Position numbers and translations under genes: made by a program
NCBI GenBank assembly: GCA_034678485.1
Contig: JAXDBU010000065.1
Span: 1 to 64,000 of the forward strand
DNA from: PLanc-01 sp034678485
GTDB lineage: Bacteria > Planctomycetota > Phycisphaerae > Sedimentisphaerales > Anaerobacaceae
Length of the DNA stretch: 64,000 bases
Direction: 5' to 3'
In this document: in pieces, positions 1 to 8,343 of the stretch
Layout of the letters: the number at the start of each line of letters is the position of its first letter
Numbering within the stretch: position 1 is the stretch's first letter
Notes under the pieces: model-generated
Databases searched by the model: none
What the model was told of the DNA's origin: nothing
What the model saw: only the letters and a program-made list of their open reading frames with translations

Positions 1-747
1 CGTGACGGCCACCCGGTACGTCCGCTTGCCTCGTTCCAGCGTCAGCGTCGTCATCCGGTAACGTCGCGAGCCGCCGGGATTGCGGTCGATGGCGTCGCTG
101 CCGCCGGGGACCTCGCCCAGATGCACCTCGACCTGCCGGCCCGCCTCGGGACTTGCGAGGGTCATCTCGACGGTTCCGAAGGCTGCCTTGCCGAAATCGA
201 CGAAGTAGCTACCGTCGGTCTTCTTGACCACTTTGGTCGGCTGGATCGTCGTTGTGACAAGCGGGTATCGCGTCGTCTCGTAGGACGCGTTCAGTGCACC
301 CGTGCGGAACACCTGTGCCTGTGAGAAGGGGCTGCCTTCGTCCTTGGCGTTCCAGGTCCGGACCTTCCAGAAGTACATTGCGCCGGGCAACAGGGGCTTA
401 CCGCCGTACTCGACACCGGCGGATTGGGCAGACGCGATCTTGCCGCTGTCCCAGAGATCACCGTGATCCCGGTCGAGATTCGTCCGATTCGACGCCACGA
501 GGATCTGATAAGCCGTCTGCCTGCCTCCCTGGTCCGCGGCACCCACGATCCAACTGAATTCCGGCATCGAGTCGCTGATTGCGACCAGTTCGAGGCGGGC
601 CATCAACTCGCACATCAGGCCGCCCGGGGCTGCCGGTCCCTGGGCGATGGCTGTCGCGCACAGGAGCAAAATCGAGACCACGGTTCCCACTGGCATCGCT
701 CTGACTGCATCAAAGTCCCAGATTGTGTTCGTTCTTGCGTTGTTCAT
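1..747 (-). CDS. alpha-L-rhamnosidase, N-terminal part (cut by window edge)
   Basis: I translated this directly from ATG at 747-745; it stays open for 249 codons to position 1. A hydrophobic stretch at about residues 18-35 (MPVGTVVSILLLCATAIA) followed by QG looks like a signal peptide after a short N-terminal tail. Residues about 40-135 match the Ig-like N-terminal domain of GH78 alpha-L-rhamnosidases (LMCELMARLELVAISDSMPEFSWIV, then YQILVAS, W-DSGKI, YFWKVRTWN). Residues 150-249 begin the next beta-sandwich domain (FVDFGKAAFGTVEMTL). The catalytic (alpha/alpha)6 barrel would lie to the left of the window. Expected role: exported removal of terminal rhamnose from plant or algal polysaccharides. 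It is divergent from the radical SAM gene. Family recognition is from sequence memory; the active site cannot be seen. Confidence 0.8.
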   Translation of the reverse strand, partial: MNNARTNTIWDFDAVRAMPVGTVVSILLLCATAIAQGPAAPGGLMCELMARLELVAISDSMPEFSWIVGAADQGGRQTAYQILVASNRTNLDRDHGDLWDSGKIASAQSAGVEYGGKPLLPGAMYFWKVRTWNAKDEGSPFSQAQVFRTGALNASYETTRYPLVTTTIQPTKVVKKTDGSYFVDFGKAAFGTVEMTLASPEAGRQVEVHLGEVPGGSDAIDRNPGGSRRYRMTTLTLERGKRTYRVAVT

Positions 748-873
748 AATCCCGGTTCCCATTGGCCTCCATTGCGTACATGCGAGGATAGTCGTCCACT
801 CCTGCTGACCGGGTATGACTAATCGCTCTGGGCAAGGCCAACTCTATTGGCGACGATGCATTGGACCGACTCT

Positions 874-963
874 GTCGTCCTGAGCGCAGCGAAGGATCTG
901 GCCCGCGAACGGGAGAGGCGTCCTATTCGTCGCCCAGATGCTTCGGCTTCGCCTCAGCATGAC
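874..963. repeat. dispersed inverted intergenic repeat (CTGAGCGCAGCGAAGGATCT type)
   Basis: The left arm (874-901, CCTGAGCGCAGCGAAGGATC) and the right arm (935-963, GATGCTTCGGCTTCGCCTCA) are imperfect inverted copies around a 33-bp centre. This kind of element is widespread between bacterial genes and is often mistranslated as LSAAKDL. It occupies most of the 324-bp gap between the divergent rhamnosidase and radical SAM genes, and it explains why the longer reading frame upstream of 1072 is not real coding sequence. Confidence 0.7.
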
Positions 964-1026
964 AAGCTGACAGGCCCTGTCAGAGGATTCCGTCACCCCT
1001 GTCGGCGCGACCACACGGTTTCCGGC

Positions 1027-1055
1027 TTGCGTCCTGGCCGCGTGGCAGCCATAAT
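1027..1055 (+). promoter_or_regulatory. possible sigma-70 promoter of the radical SAM gene
   Basis: TTGCGT (1027-1032), 17-bp spacer, CATAAT (1050-1055). Predicted transcription would begin close to 1062, leaving a very short leader that just includes GGAG before the ATG at 1072. The boxes are reasonable but the leader is unusually short, so the call is tentative. Confidence 0.3.
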
Positions 1056-1071
1056 ACGGCCTGGAGTTCGA

Positions 1072-2265
1072 ATGTTCAATCACGTCAGGCTGGCAAAACG
1101 ACTGGTTTGCGAGGTTTCGCCGCGTCCGCTGCTCAAGGCGATGGCGTTCGGCGTCAAGGGCGCTTGCGCGGTCCGGCGTTTCAATCGGCGTCTCGAACAG
1201 GGCAGGCAGTTTCCCGCGTTCATGATGATCTCCGTCACGAACCGCTGCAATCTCCGTTGCCAGGGCTGCTGGGTCACTGCGACACCGCCGACGGATATGG
1301 AGCCCGCGACACTGGAGCGGATCATCCGCGACTGTCGAAGCCAGGGCGGGCGCTTCTTTGGCATTCTCGGGGGCGAACCCCTGTTGCACGAGGGTCTCCT
1401 GGATGTGCTGGCCAAGTTCCCGGGCGAGTACTTCCAACTCTTCACGAACGGGCATAGGCTCGATGCCGATGTCGCGAAGCGATTGCGAAGTCTGGGCAAC
1501 GTGACCCCCTTGATTAGCATCGAAGGATTAGAGACGGTCGCCGACGAGCGGCGGGGGGCCCGCGATGTGGCCGCCAAGAGCCTGGAGGCCATCGAGCACT
1601 GCCGACGTCAGAAGCTCCTGACGGGAGTCGCCACCAGCGTGTGCCAGTCCAACTTCGACCAAGTGGTCCGGCGCGAGTTCCTGATGGATATGGTCGCTCG
1701 CGGTGTGCAGTATGCGTGGTACTACATCTATCGCCCGGTCGGGCCGAACCCGACGCCGGAACTGTGTCTGACCGGGGACCAGATCCGCCAGTTGCGCCGG
1801 TTCCTCGTCGATGCCAGGACGTGGGCGCCGATCATCGTCGTGGATACCTACTGGGACGCGGACGGCAGGGCGGTCTGCCCCGCCGCGACCGGGATCAGCT
1901 ACCACATCACGCCCGCCGGCCGGGTCGAGCCATGCCCGATCATTCAGTGCAGTTGCGACCGGGTCGATTCGGATGCGTCGCTCGTCGATCGCGTGGAAGC
2001 TTCGGGCTATCTGAGGCGCTTCCGCACGCTGGCGGCCGGCCGGACGCGAGGCTGTATCCTGATGGAAGACCCGGCGTTGTTCCGCCGGTTTGCTGTCGAG
2101 GAGAAGGCGGTCGATTCCAGCGGGCGAGAACGAGTCTTCGACGAGCTGGCGGCCATGCGGCGTTGTCCGAGCCACGACCTGGGCGACGAGGCCATGCCGG
2201 AGCGCAGCGTGCTGTACAGGTTCGCAAAGAAGCACTGGTTCTTCGGCTTCGGCGCCTACGGATAG
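1072..2265 (+). CDS. radical SAM protein with C-terminal cysteine cluster
   Basis: Predicted 397-residue protein. I chose ATG 1072 because GGAG lies 6-7 bp upstream and the in-frame sequence before it falls in an intergenic repeat. The radical SAM 4Fe-4S motif C59-x3-C63-x2-C66 (NRCNLRCQGC) is intact, followed by the glycine-rich SAM-binding region (FGILGGEPLLHEGL) and a TIM-barrel strand with LFTNGHRL. Near residues 275-300 there is CPAATGISYHITPAGRVEPCP-like sequence with further cysteines (IQCSC), suggesting a SPASM-type auxiliary cluster or a cap. The overall style resembles HpnH-type and peptide-maturase SPASM enzymes, but no precursor peptide or hopanoid gene is adjacent, so the substrate is unknown. 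It is probably a cytoplasmic single-gene unit. Confidence 0.85.
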   Translation: MFNHVRLAKRLVCEVSPRPLLKAMAFGVKGACAVRRFNRRLEQGRQFPAFMMISVTNRCNLRCQGCWVTATPPTDMEPATLERIIRDCRSQGGRFFGILGGEPLLHEGLLDVLAKFPGEYFQLFTNGHRLDADVAKRLRSLGNVTPLISIEGLETVADERRGARDVAAKSLEAIEHCRRQKLLTGVATSVCQSNFDQVVRREFLMDMVARGVQYAWYYIYRPVGPNPTPELCLTGDQIRQLRRFLVDARTWAPIIVVDTYWDADGRAVCPAATGISYHITPAGRVEPCPIIQCSCDRVDSDASLVDRVEASGYLRRFRTLAAGRTRGCILMEDPALFRRFAVEEKAVDSSGRERVFDELAAMRRCPSHDLGDEAMPERSVLYRFAKKHWFFGFGAYG

Positions 2266-2286
2266 CGGTTTCTGCTTGAGGGCTCT

Positions 2287-2370
2287 GTCATTCCTGCGCC
2301 AAGCAGGAATCCAGGAATCATGGGATGGCCCGTATCGTGTGACGCGGATTCCCGCTTTCGCGGGAATGAC
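2287..2370. repeat. inverted repeat pair (GTCATTCC...GGAATGAC)
   Basis: Left arm 2287-2312 (GTCATTCCTGCGCCAAGCAG...) and right arm 2346-2370 (GGATTCCCGCTTTCGCGGGA...) are inverted copies of the widespread element that reads GTCATTCCCGCGAAAGCGGG. It sits downstream of the radical SAM gene and fills much of the 311-bp gap before the HAF-repeat gene. Each arm can form its own short hairpin. Confidence 0.75.
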
Positions 2371-2467
2371 AATCCAAGGGGGAGAGACAGGGGCTGGGGT
2401 CTATCCTCGCGCGGACCTGGTGGAGAATCCGAGCACGCCCTGGCATTCCAGCCTATCGGGTTGCTCT

Positions 2468-2497
2468 TTGTTTCGAGGCGGGGTAATCTGGTATAAT
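2468..2497 (+). promoter_or_regulatory. sigma-70-type promoter of the HAF-repeat gene
   Basis: TTGTTT (2468-2473), 18-bp spacer, TATAAT (2492-2497). The -10 box is a perfect consensus in an otherwise GC-rich region, followed by an AT-rich stretch. It lies 80 bp upstream of the ATG at 2577. Confidence 0.55.
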
Positions 2498-2576
2498 CAT
2501 ATAAGGAATTTAGTGTCGTTGTGTCTGATCGAAAGTGCCGATGCCCAGGGAAGGAGAGGGACAGGGAGAGTCGAAC

Positions 2577-3719
2577 ATGGAGCATGTCACGCCGGACCAC
2601 AAGGATGCACGGCGCAGGCGATTGCGATGCTTGGTCGTGGTGTTCTGCGTCGTGGGTTTGGCGACTGTGAGTGCCGTCTTCTTGTTGAGACTCGCAGAAC
2701 CCAGGTTCTATAGGGCGGTGATTCTGCCCTCCTACGGCGGCCAGCCTTTCCGTCCATTCGCCATGAACGACCGCAACCAGATCGTGGGCCTCGTGACCAC
2801 GCGGAGAGGCGGATTGGGCGTCGCGCTCTGGGATCGAGAGCAGGGGATACGCGAGTTGGGTATCGGCTTCTCGGAGGGCACATTGGCCATCAACAACGCA
2901 GGCCAGATTGGAGGGGAAATGTGCGATCCGAACGGCAAGACGCTGGGGTTCCTCTGGGATCCGAACGCGGGTATGTCGCAGATCGGTCCCGCAGGTGTCG
3001 ATGAGGGGCGTCTCTTCGCCATCGGCGACGGCGGACGAATAGTTGGCGCGTATAAGACGGATTCGGGATCGGTCCATGCCTGTATGTGGGAGGACACGGG
3101 GCGCATGCGCGACCTCAATCCGCCTGGCGCATCCTGTAGCGCAGCGGACCACATCAACAGCTCCGGGCAGGTCCTCGGCCACTTCGACCACAACACGAGT
3201 GATCGGGGACTGTGCCTGTGGGATCTGGCCGATCCCAATTTCACGGACTGGATGTCCGTGCCGGGCGAGAGCACGGGCCTGTATCGTGACTTGAACAACG
3301 GTGGGTACGTGCTGGGCGAGGGGCTCTGCCCGGAAGAGCGTCCCGGTGCGTGGCCCCGGAGGTACGCCATGCTTTGGCACAGGGACAAAGACCCGACTTG
3401 GCTCTTTCCGCTGGTGAACCTGGATGCCCACGTCGCGTATCTGAATGACGCAAATCAGGTTGTCTATTACGAGACCCATCGCTCCACCCTATCGAAGTGG
3501 TTTCCCCGTCGGTTTCCTCCCTGCACACGCCTGTTTCTCTGGGACCCGACTCACGGCAGCATCTCTCTCGACAAGTGCCTGAAGCTGGGCGGAAGAGACT
3601 ATTTCGCAGTCTGCGACCTGAACAACGAAGGGTGCATTGTCGGGGTCGTGGAGTCGGGCAAGGGCGTTCGGAAGCGTGCAGTTCTCCTGGAGCCGATCGC
3701 CGGCAAGTGGCGAAGATGA
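2577..3719 (+). CDS. membrane-anchored HAF-repeat protein
   Basis: Predicted 380-residue protein. ATG 2577 has a good ribosome-binding site (GGGAGAG, about 6 bp upstream). The N-terminus is basic (RRRRLRCL) and then has one hydrophobic segment at about residues 20-40 (VVVFCVVGLATVSAVFLL), an uncleaved anchor or signal. The rest carries recurrent blade-like repeats with the HAF signature, asparagine then a residue pair then GQIVG: NDRNQIVGLV, INNAGQIGGEM, LNNGGYVLGEG and LNNEGCIVGVV, each linked to a LWD(R/P) tryptophan motif. This is the extracellular-repeat HAF family, probably a beta-propeller outside the membrane. Its ligand is unknown, and neighbouring genes give no clue. Confidence 0.75.
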   Translation: MEHVTPDHKDARRRRLRCLVVVFCVVGLATVSAVFLLRLAEPRFYRAVILPSYGGQPFRPFAMNDRNQIVGLVTTRRGGLGVALWDREQGIRELGIGFSEGTLAINNAGQIGGEMCDPNGKTLGFLWDPNAGMSQIGPAGVDEGRLFAIGDGGRIVGAYKTDSGSVHACMWEDTGRMRDLNPPGASCSAADHINSSGQVLGHFDHNTSDRGLCLWDLADPNFTDWMSVPGESTGLYRDLNNGGYVLGEGLCPEERPGAWPRRYAMLWHRDKDPTWLFPLVNLDAHVAYLNDANQVVYYETHRSTLSKWFPRRFPPCTRLFLWDPTHGSISLDKCLKLGGRDYFAVCDLNNEGCIVGVVESGKGVRKRAVLLEPIAGKWRR

Positions 3720-3883
3720 TGGGATGGAGCAGAAGAGATCACCGCTTGTTTTTCCCTTGGATCGCGTGGTCGTGACCTCACCGTCCGTGGTGGGCGCGGA
3801 GTTTCCGGCAAGCGTGCCCGAGTTGCCGGAGAATCCGGGTGCGTCCGTCGCTGCCGTTCGGGCCAGAAAATGAGGAAGCCCGG

Positions 3884-3912
3884 TTGCGTGCTGCGCCAAG
3901 TTGCTATATTAT
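3884..3912 (+). promoter_or_regulatory. sigma-70-type promoter of the GH57/DUF3536 gene
   Basis: TTGCGT (3884-3889), 17-bp spacer, TATTAT (3907-3912), about 80 bp upstream of ATG 3991. The rest of the 270-bp gap after the HAF gene shows no credible gene. Confidence 0.5.
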
Positions 3913-3990
3913 CACCGGTTCAATAAATGAACAGGACAGGTATTGGCAATCGCCCGGCCTGCGTTGCAGGCGGGGCAGAAAGGTTGCTGG

Positions 3991-6423
3991 ATGGATAAAT
4001 ACGTTTGCATACACGGGCACTTCTATCAACCGCCGAGGGAGAACCCGTGGCTGGAATACGTCGAGCTGCAGGATTCGGCCTATCCGTACCACGACTGGAA
4101 CGCGAGAATCACGGAGGAATGTTACCGGCAAAACGCCGCATCGAGGATTCTGGGTCCCGACAAGCGGATCATCGAGATCGTCAGCAACTACGAGAGCATC
4201 AGTTTCGATTTCGGCCCGACGCTCATGTATTGGCTGGAGTCGCACGCGCCGGACGTCTACGAAATGGTCCTGGACGCCGACAGACGCAGCCGGGAGCGGT
4301 TCTCGGGTCATGGTTGTGCGGTCGCCCAGGGATACAACCACATGGTCATGCCCCTGGCGAACACAAACGACAGGCGCACCCAGACCATCTGGGGCATTGA
4401 AGACTTCAAGATGCGCTTTGGCAGAGACCCGGAAGGGATGTGGTTGCCCGAGACCGCGGTGGATCTGGCGACGCTGGAAGTCCTGGTCGATCACGGGATA
4501 CAGTTCACGATCCTGGCGCCGCGCCAGGCGAAGCGGACGCGCCGGCTCAGTGGGGTACGCCGTTGGAGAGATGTGAACGAGGGTGACCTCGATACGACGG
4601 TGCCGTACATCTGCAACCTGCCTTCCGGTCGGCAGATCACCGTGTTCTTCTACAACGGGCCGGTTTCACATGGGATTGCCTACGGCGGGCTGCTGCACAG
4701 CGGCGAGAACTTCGCCATGCGGATGGTCAACTCCTTCCCCAATGCGGATGAGCAGGCGCGTCTCGTGCACGTCGCCACCGATGGCGAATCTTTCGGCCAC
4801 CACCACCATCACGGCGATATGGCGCTGGCCTATTGCCTGCATCACATCCAGGCCAATCACATGGCTCGGATCACGATCTACCCCGAGTACCTGGAGAAGT
4901 TCCCGCCGGACTATGAGGTGGAAATCTGGGAGAACAGCTCCTGGAGCTGCGTGCACGGGGTCGAGCGATGGCGGAGCAACTGCGGTTGCGCCGCGGACCA
5001 ATCCCGCTCCGGCCAGCAACAGTGGCGGGCGCCGCTTCGCGAGGCCATGGACTGGCTCCGCGACCGGATGGCGTCCGTGTACCAGGATCGCATGGCTGCG
5101 TATAACGCCGATCCGTGGCAGGTCCGCAACGAGTACATCCGCGTCATCAACGACCGGTCCACGCGGAACGTGAACGATTTCATGACCGAGATGGCCGGCA
5201 AGGAGCTGGCGCCGCACGACAAGGTGACCTTCCTGAAGCTGCTCGAAATGCAGCGCAACGCGATGCTCATGTATACGAGCTGCGGGTGGTTCTTCGACAA
5301 CATCTCGGGCATCGAGACGGTGCAGGTGATGATGTACGCGTCGCGGGCGATGCAGTTGTGCCACGAGGTGCAGAACTGGAACCTGGAGCCGGACTTCAAG
5401 AACATGCTCCAGAATGCTCCGACGAACCGTCGGCCGTACGCCAACGGCAAGGAGGTCTATGAGGCCTACGTCGAGCCCGCTCGGGTCGATCTGCATCGCG
5501 TCGGGGCGCACTTCGCGCTCAGTTCGGTGTTCGAGGAATCGTCGGAAGAGAAGCGAGCCATTTACTGCTACACCGCGACAATCGAGGATTTCGAGCACGT
5601 CGAGGCCGGCGTGCAGGTCCTCACGACGAACCGGGCGACGATCCGCTCGAACATCACGCTGGAAGAGTACGCGGTCGATTCCGCCGTGCTCTACCTGGGC
5701 GATCATCACCTGTTTGCCTCGGTCCAGGGACGGATGCCGGGAGATCAGTTCACGCGGATTCGCCAGGAACTGGTCAAGGCCTTCCGCAAGGGCGACAGCA
5801 ACGAGGTGATGCGCCTGATGAATGTGGCCTTCGACAGCAAGAACTACTCGCTGACCCACCTGTTCAAGGACCAGCAGCGACAGATCCTCAACGGGCTGCT
5901 CGAAAGCACCTGGGAGGAGATCGAGAGTTCGTTCCGTCACATTTACGAGCACAACTATGCGATCATGGCGATGATCCGCAACATGAATATGCCGCTGCCG
6001 AAGGCGCTCTCGGCGCCGGCCGAGTTCATCCTGAACGAGGACATCTGTGCCGCGATCGAGGTGGATCGGATCGACCTGAATCGGCTCCGAGACCTCGCGG
6101 ACGAAGCGGAGCGCCTGTCGTTGGCGCTGGATCGGGAGCGTCTGAGCTTCGAGGCCAGCCATAAGATCAACAACATGGCCAGCATCTGGGAAGGTTCGCC
6201 CGAGGATATCGATCTGCTCTGGTCCATGGAGAAGGGTCTGGAGATTCTTCGCACGCTCACGCCGGACATGGACTTGCAGCACGCGCAGAACGTGTTCTTC
6301 ACGATCTCCAGGAGCAAGTACCCCGAGATGAAGCGGAAGGCGGCCGCGGGAGATGAAAAAGCCGCAAGCTGGGTCGAGCATTTCGGGCACCTGGCCCAGC
6401 GTCTTGGACTGGCGATACCCTAA
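3991..6423 (+). CDS. GH57-type glycosidase with DUF3536 domain
   Basis: Predicted 810-residue cytoplasmic protein. I chose ATG 3991 because the family starts directly with the HGHFYQPPRENPW block (residues 8-20), and AGG lies 8 bp upstream. The N-terminal half has the GH57 barrel: metal/active-site histidines in HGHF, the expected nucleophile motif GMWLPETAVD (Glu154), and DGESFGHHHHHGD (from Asp264). The C-terminal half (about 380-810) is the DUF3536 region (WQVRNEYIRVINDRS, YTSCGWFFDNISG). GH57 enzymes act on alpha-1,4-glucans (amylase, glucanotransferase or branching). The exact activity here is unproven, but location next to malQ, glgB and treS supports an alpha-glucan role. The five-histidine run is native to the motif. 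Confidence 0.85.
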   Translation: MDKYVCIHGHFYQPPRENPWLEYVELQDSAYPYHDWNARITEECYRQNAASRILGPDKRIIEIVSNYESISFDFGPTLMYWLESHAPDVYEMVLDADRRSRERFSGHGCAVAQGYNHMVMPLANTNDRRTQTIWGIEDFKMRFGRDPEGMWLPETAVDLATLEVLVDHGIQFTILAPRQAKRTRRLSGVRRWRDVNEGDLDTTVPYICNLPSGRQITVFFYNGPVSHGIAYGGLLHSGENFAMRMVNSFPNADEQARLVHVATDGESFGHHHHHGDMALAYCLHHIQANHMARITIYPEYLEKFPPDYEVEIWENSSWSCVHGVERWRSNCGCAADQSRSGQQQWRAPLREAMDWLRDRMASVYQDRMAAYNADPWQVRNEYIRVINDRSTRNVNDFMTEMAGKELAPHDKVTFLKLLEMQRNAMLMYTSCGWFFDNISGIETVQVMMYASRAMQLCHEVQNWNLEPDFKNMLQNAPTNRRPYANGKEVYEAYVEPARVDLHRVGAHFALSSVFEESSEEKRAIYCYTATIEDFEHVEAGVQVLTTNRATIRSNITLEEYAVDSAVLYLGDHHLFASVQGRMPGDQFTRIRQELVKAFRKGDSNEVMRLMNVAFDSKNYSLTHLFKDQQRQILNGLLESTWEEIESSFRHIYEHNYAIMAMIRNMNMPLPKALSAPAEFILNEDICAAIEVDRIDLNRLRDLADEAERLSLALDRERLSFEASHKINNMASIWEGSPEDIDLLWSMEKGLEILRTLTPDMDLQHAQNVFFTISRSKYPEMKRKAAAGDEKAASWVEHFGHLAQRLGLAIP

Positions 6424-6432
6424 GGCATTTAC

Positions 6433-6531
6433 TATTTGCGATTTATGATTTACGATTTGTGACAGTCTCAGTGTGCGTGCTCGCTCCGGCAGGATCGAGA
6501 ATCGCAAGTAGTGAATCGTAAATCATAAATA
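6433..6531. repeat. AT-rich inverted repeat between DUF3536 gene and malQ
   Basis: The arm at 6433-6459 (ATTTATGATTTACGATT core) is inverted at 6514-6531 (AATCGTAAATCATAAATA) around a GC-rich centre. It is much more AT-rich than the flanking genes. It lies 10 bp after the DUF3536 stop and ends 12 bp before the malQ start, so it would form a long hairpin in a shared transcript. Confidence 0.65.
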
Positions 6532-6543
6532 GGGAATTCACCT

Positions 6544-8043
6544 GTGCTCAGACGACGATCCAGCGGCATCTTGATGCATATTACGTCCCTGCCCTCGAAG
6601 TACGGGGTGGGGGATTTCGGTCCCGAGGCGTACAAGTTCGCTGATTTCCTGAAGGCGGCCGGCCAGAACTACTGGCAAATGCTGCCCTTGAACCATACCA
6701 CGGTCCGGACCGGCTACTCACCCTACAACTGCTTCTCCGCGTTTGCGGGCAATCCGCTTTTGATCAGCCCGGAGCTGTTGCGTGAAGACGGCCTGTTACA
6801 CAGGGCGGAACTCTCGGATCTCCCTGTTTTTTCCGCTGAGACGGCCGATTACGACCAGGCGGTTGCCTGCAAGAACAGGCTGTTCGACGCCGCTTTTGCG
6901 AGATTCAAAGACGGCGCCAGGCCCGCGGGCTACGAGGAATTCGAGCAGGAGCACCGAACGTGGCTGGAGCCCTTCGCCCTCTTCGTGGCGCTGCGACAGC
7001 GGTACAAGAGCCGGCTTTGGTGCGACTGGCCGACGGCCCTGCGGGATCGCAAGGCCCGAGCCCTGAGCTCGGCGAGGGATGAGTTGTGCGAGCGGATCGA
7101 GCGAGAGCGGTTTCTCCAGTACGTCTTCTATCGGCAGTACCTCCGTTTGAAGCGATACTGCAACGGGCTGGGCATTCAGATAGCCGGCGACATTCCGATC
7201 TACGTCGCCCACGACAGCGCCGACGTCTGGTCGCATCCCGATCTGTTCAAGTTGACGCGGGATAAGAGACCTCGTCTGGTAGCGGGCGTTCCGCCCGATT
7301 ACTTCAGCAAGACCGGCCAGCTCTGGGGCAACCCGGTCTACGATTGGGATCAGCTCGAAAAGACCCGCTTCGACTGGTGGATTCGCCGGATGAAGCACAA
7401 CCTGCTGCTGTTCGACTTCGTTCGCATCGATCACTTTCGCGGCTTCATCGATTTCTGGGAGATACCCGCCGGACACAAGACGGCGATCCGCGGCCGCTGG
7501 GCGCAGGCCCCGCACTCGCCGTTCTTCCGGGAACTGTTCCGCCAGATCCCGTTCGCCGCGATCTTTGCGGAGGACCTGGGCCACATCACCGCCGATGTGA
7601 GGGAGGTCGTGTCGATGTACAATTTCCCGCGGATGGCGGTGCTGCAATTCGCTTTCGATGGGGACCCGGCCTGCAACGTGCATATGCCGCACAACCACAA
7701 CGAGAATCTGATCGTCTACACGGGCACACATGACAACAACACGACGCGCGGCTGGTTCGAGCGAGACCTGGCGAAACCGACCCGCCAGAGGTTGTTCGAC
7801 TACATCGGGCGAAGGGCGGCGGCTTCTGATATCTCCTGGGAACTGATTCGGGTCGCCATGGCCTCGGTGGCGAAGATCACCATGATCCCGATGCAGGACG
7901 TGCTCGGTCTCGCGTCGCAGGCACGAATGAACCACCCGGCCCAGTCCAAGGGCAACTGGCGATGGCGGATGCGCCCCGGCCAGACCACGACGCGCGTAGC
8001 GGAAAGACTGCGGAAGCTCACCGTCGCCTACGGGCGGGCGTAA
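6544..8043 (+). CDS. malQ: 4-alpha-glucanotransferase (amylomaltase, GH77)
   Basis: Predicted 499-residue cytoplasmic enzyme that transfers alpha-1,4-glucan segments between maltodextrins. GTG 6544 begins the family N-terminus (RRSSGILMHITSLPSKYGVGDFG). All GH77 landmarks are visible: GDIPIYVAHDSADVW (about 214-228), VAGVPPDYFSKTGQLWGNPVYDW (the 250s loop), the catalytic aspartate in VRIDHFRGF (about residue 296), the acid/base glutamate in FAEDLG (about 343), THDNNTTRGW (about 394) and the C-terminal NWRWRM. Length is normal for the family. It follows the GH57 gene by 120 bp on the same strand and probably shares its transcript. Confidence 0.95.
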   Translation: MLRRRSSGILMHITSLPSKYGVGDFGPEAYKFADFLKAAGQNYWQMLPLNHTTVRTGYSPYNCFSAFAGNPLLISPELLREDGLLHRAELSDLPVFSAETADYDQAVACKNRLFDAAFARFKDGARPAGYEEFEQEHRTWLEPFALFVALRQRYKSRLWCDWPTALRDRKARALSSARDELCERIERERFLQYVFYRQYLRLKRYCNGLGIQIAGDIPIYVAHDSADVWSHPDLFKLTRDKRPRLVAGVPPDYFSKTGQLWGNPVYDWDQLEKTRFDWWIRRMKHNLLLFDFVRIDHFRGFIDFWEIPAGHKTAIRGRWAQAPHSPFFRELFRQIPFAAIFAEDLGHITADVREVVSMYNFPRMAVLQFAFDGDPACNVHMPHNHNENLIVYTGTHDNNTTRGWFERDLAKPTRQRLFDYIGRRAAASDISWELIRVAMASVAKITMIPMQDVLGLASQARMNHPAQSKGNWRWRMRPGQTTTRVAERLRKLTVAYGRA

Positions 8044-8096
8044 CCGCGCCGGCCGGCAAGATCATGCCGCTTCGGAGAGACTCGTGTGCTCCGTTT

Positions 8097-8217
8097 GTCA
8101 TCCCTTGGGCAAGCTCAGGGCAGGCTCTTCGCTGTCGCTCACGACGACAAGGTCGAGTCGCCTGCCAGGTACCTTCGCGTTGCTCAGAGCCTGCCCTGAA
8201 CAGAGTGAAGGGATGAC
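8097..8217. repeat. inverted intergenic repeat (GTCATCCCTT...AAGGGATGAC)
   Basis: Left arm starting at 8097 (GTCATCCCTTGGGCAAGCTC) and right arm ending at 8217 (GAGCCTGCCCTGAACAGAGT, then GAAGGGATGAC) are inverted copies sharing the GGGCAGGCTC core. The 300-bp gap between the convergent malQ and glgB also holds a further half-element near 8280-8325 (GCGACTGAGCGACTCAGGAT). No gene is seen in this gap. The structure may act as a bidirectional terminator. Confidence 0.65.
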
Positions 8218-8343
8218 AAGCGGTGGGCTTCCAGGCATATGAGCTTTGTGCAACGCCCATGTCCTTCCCGACACCGGCCGCGAAGCGACTGAGCGACTCA
8301 GGATGACGAAATCGGGACCTCGCACGTGCCTGCCCGATCCGTT

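Noticed and set aside
847..1071. N-terminal extension of the radical SAM gene back to 847
   Set aside because: The stretch translates a dispersed intergenic repeat (LSAAKDL-type); the ribosome-binding site and family start fit ATG 1072.
3726..3875. 49-codon open frame between the HAF gene and the DUF3536 gene
   Set aside because: No convincing ribosome-binding site, no similarity, and low-complexity V/P/E composition.
4795..4815. Run of five histidines in the DUF3536 protein, resembling an engineered tag
   Set aside because: It lies inside the conserved GH57 motif DGESFGHHHHHGD and is native.
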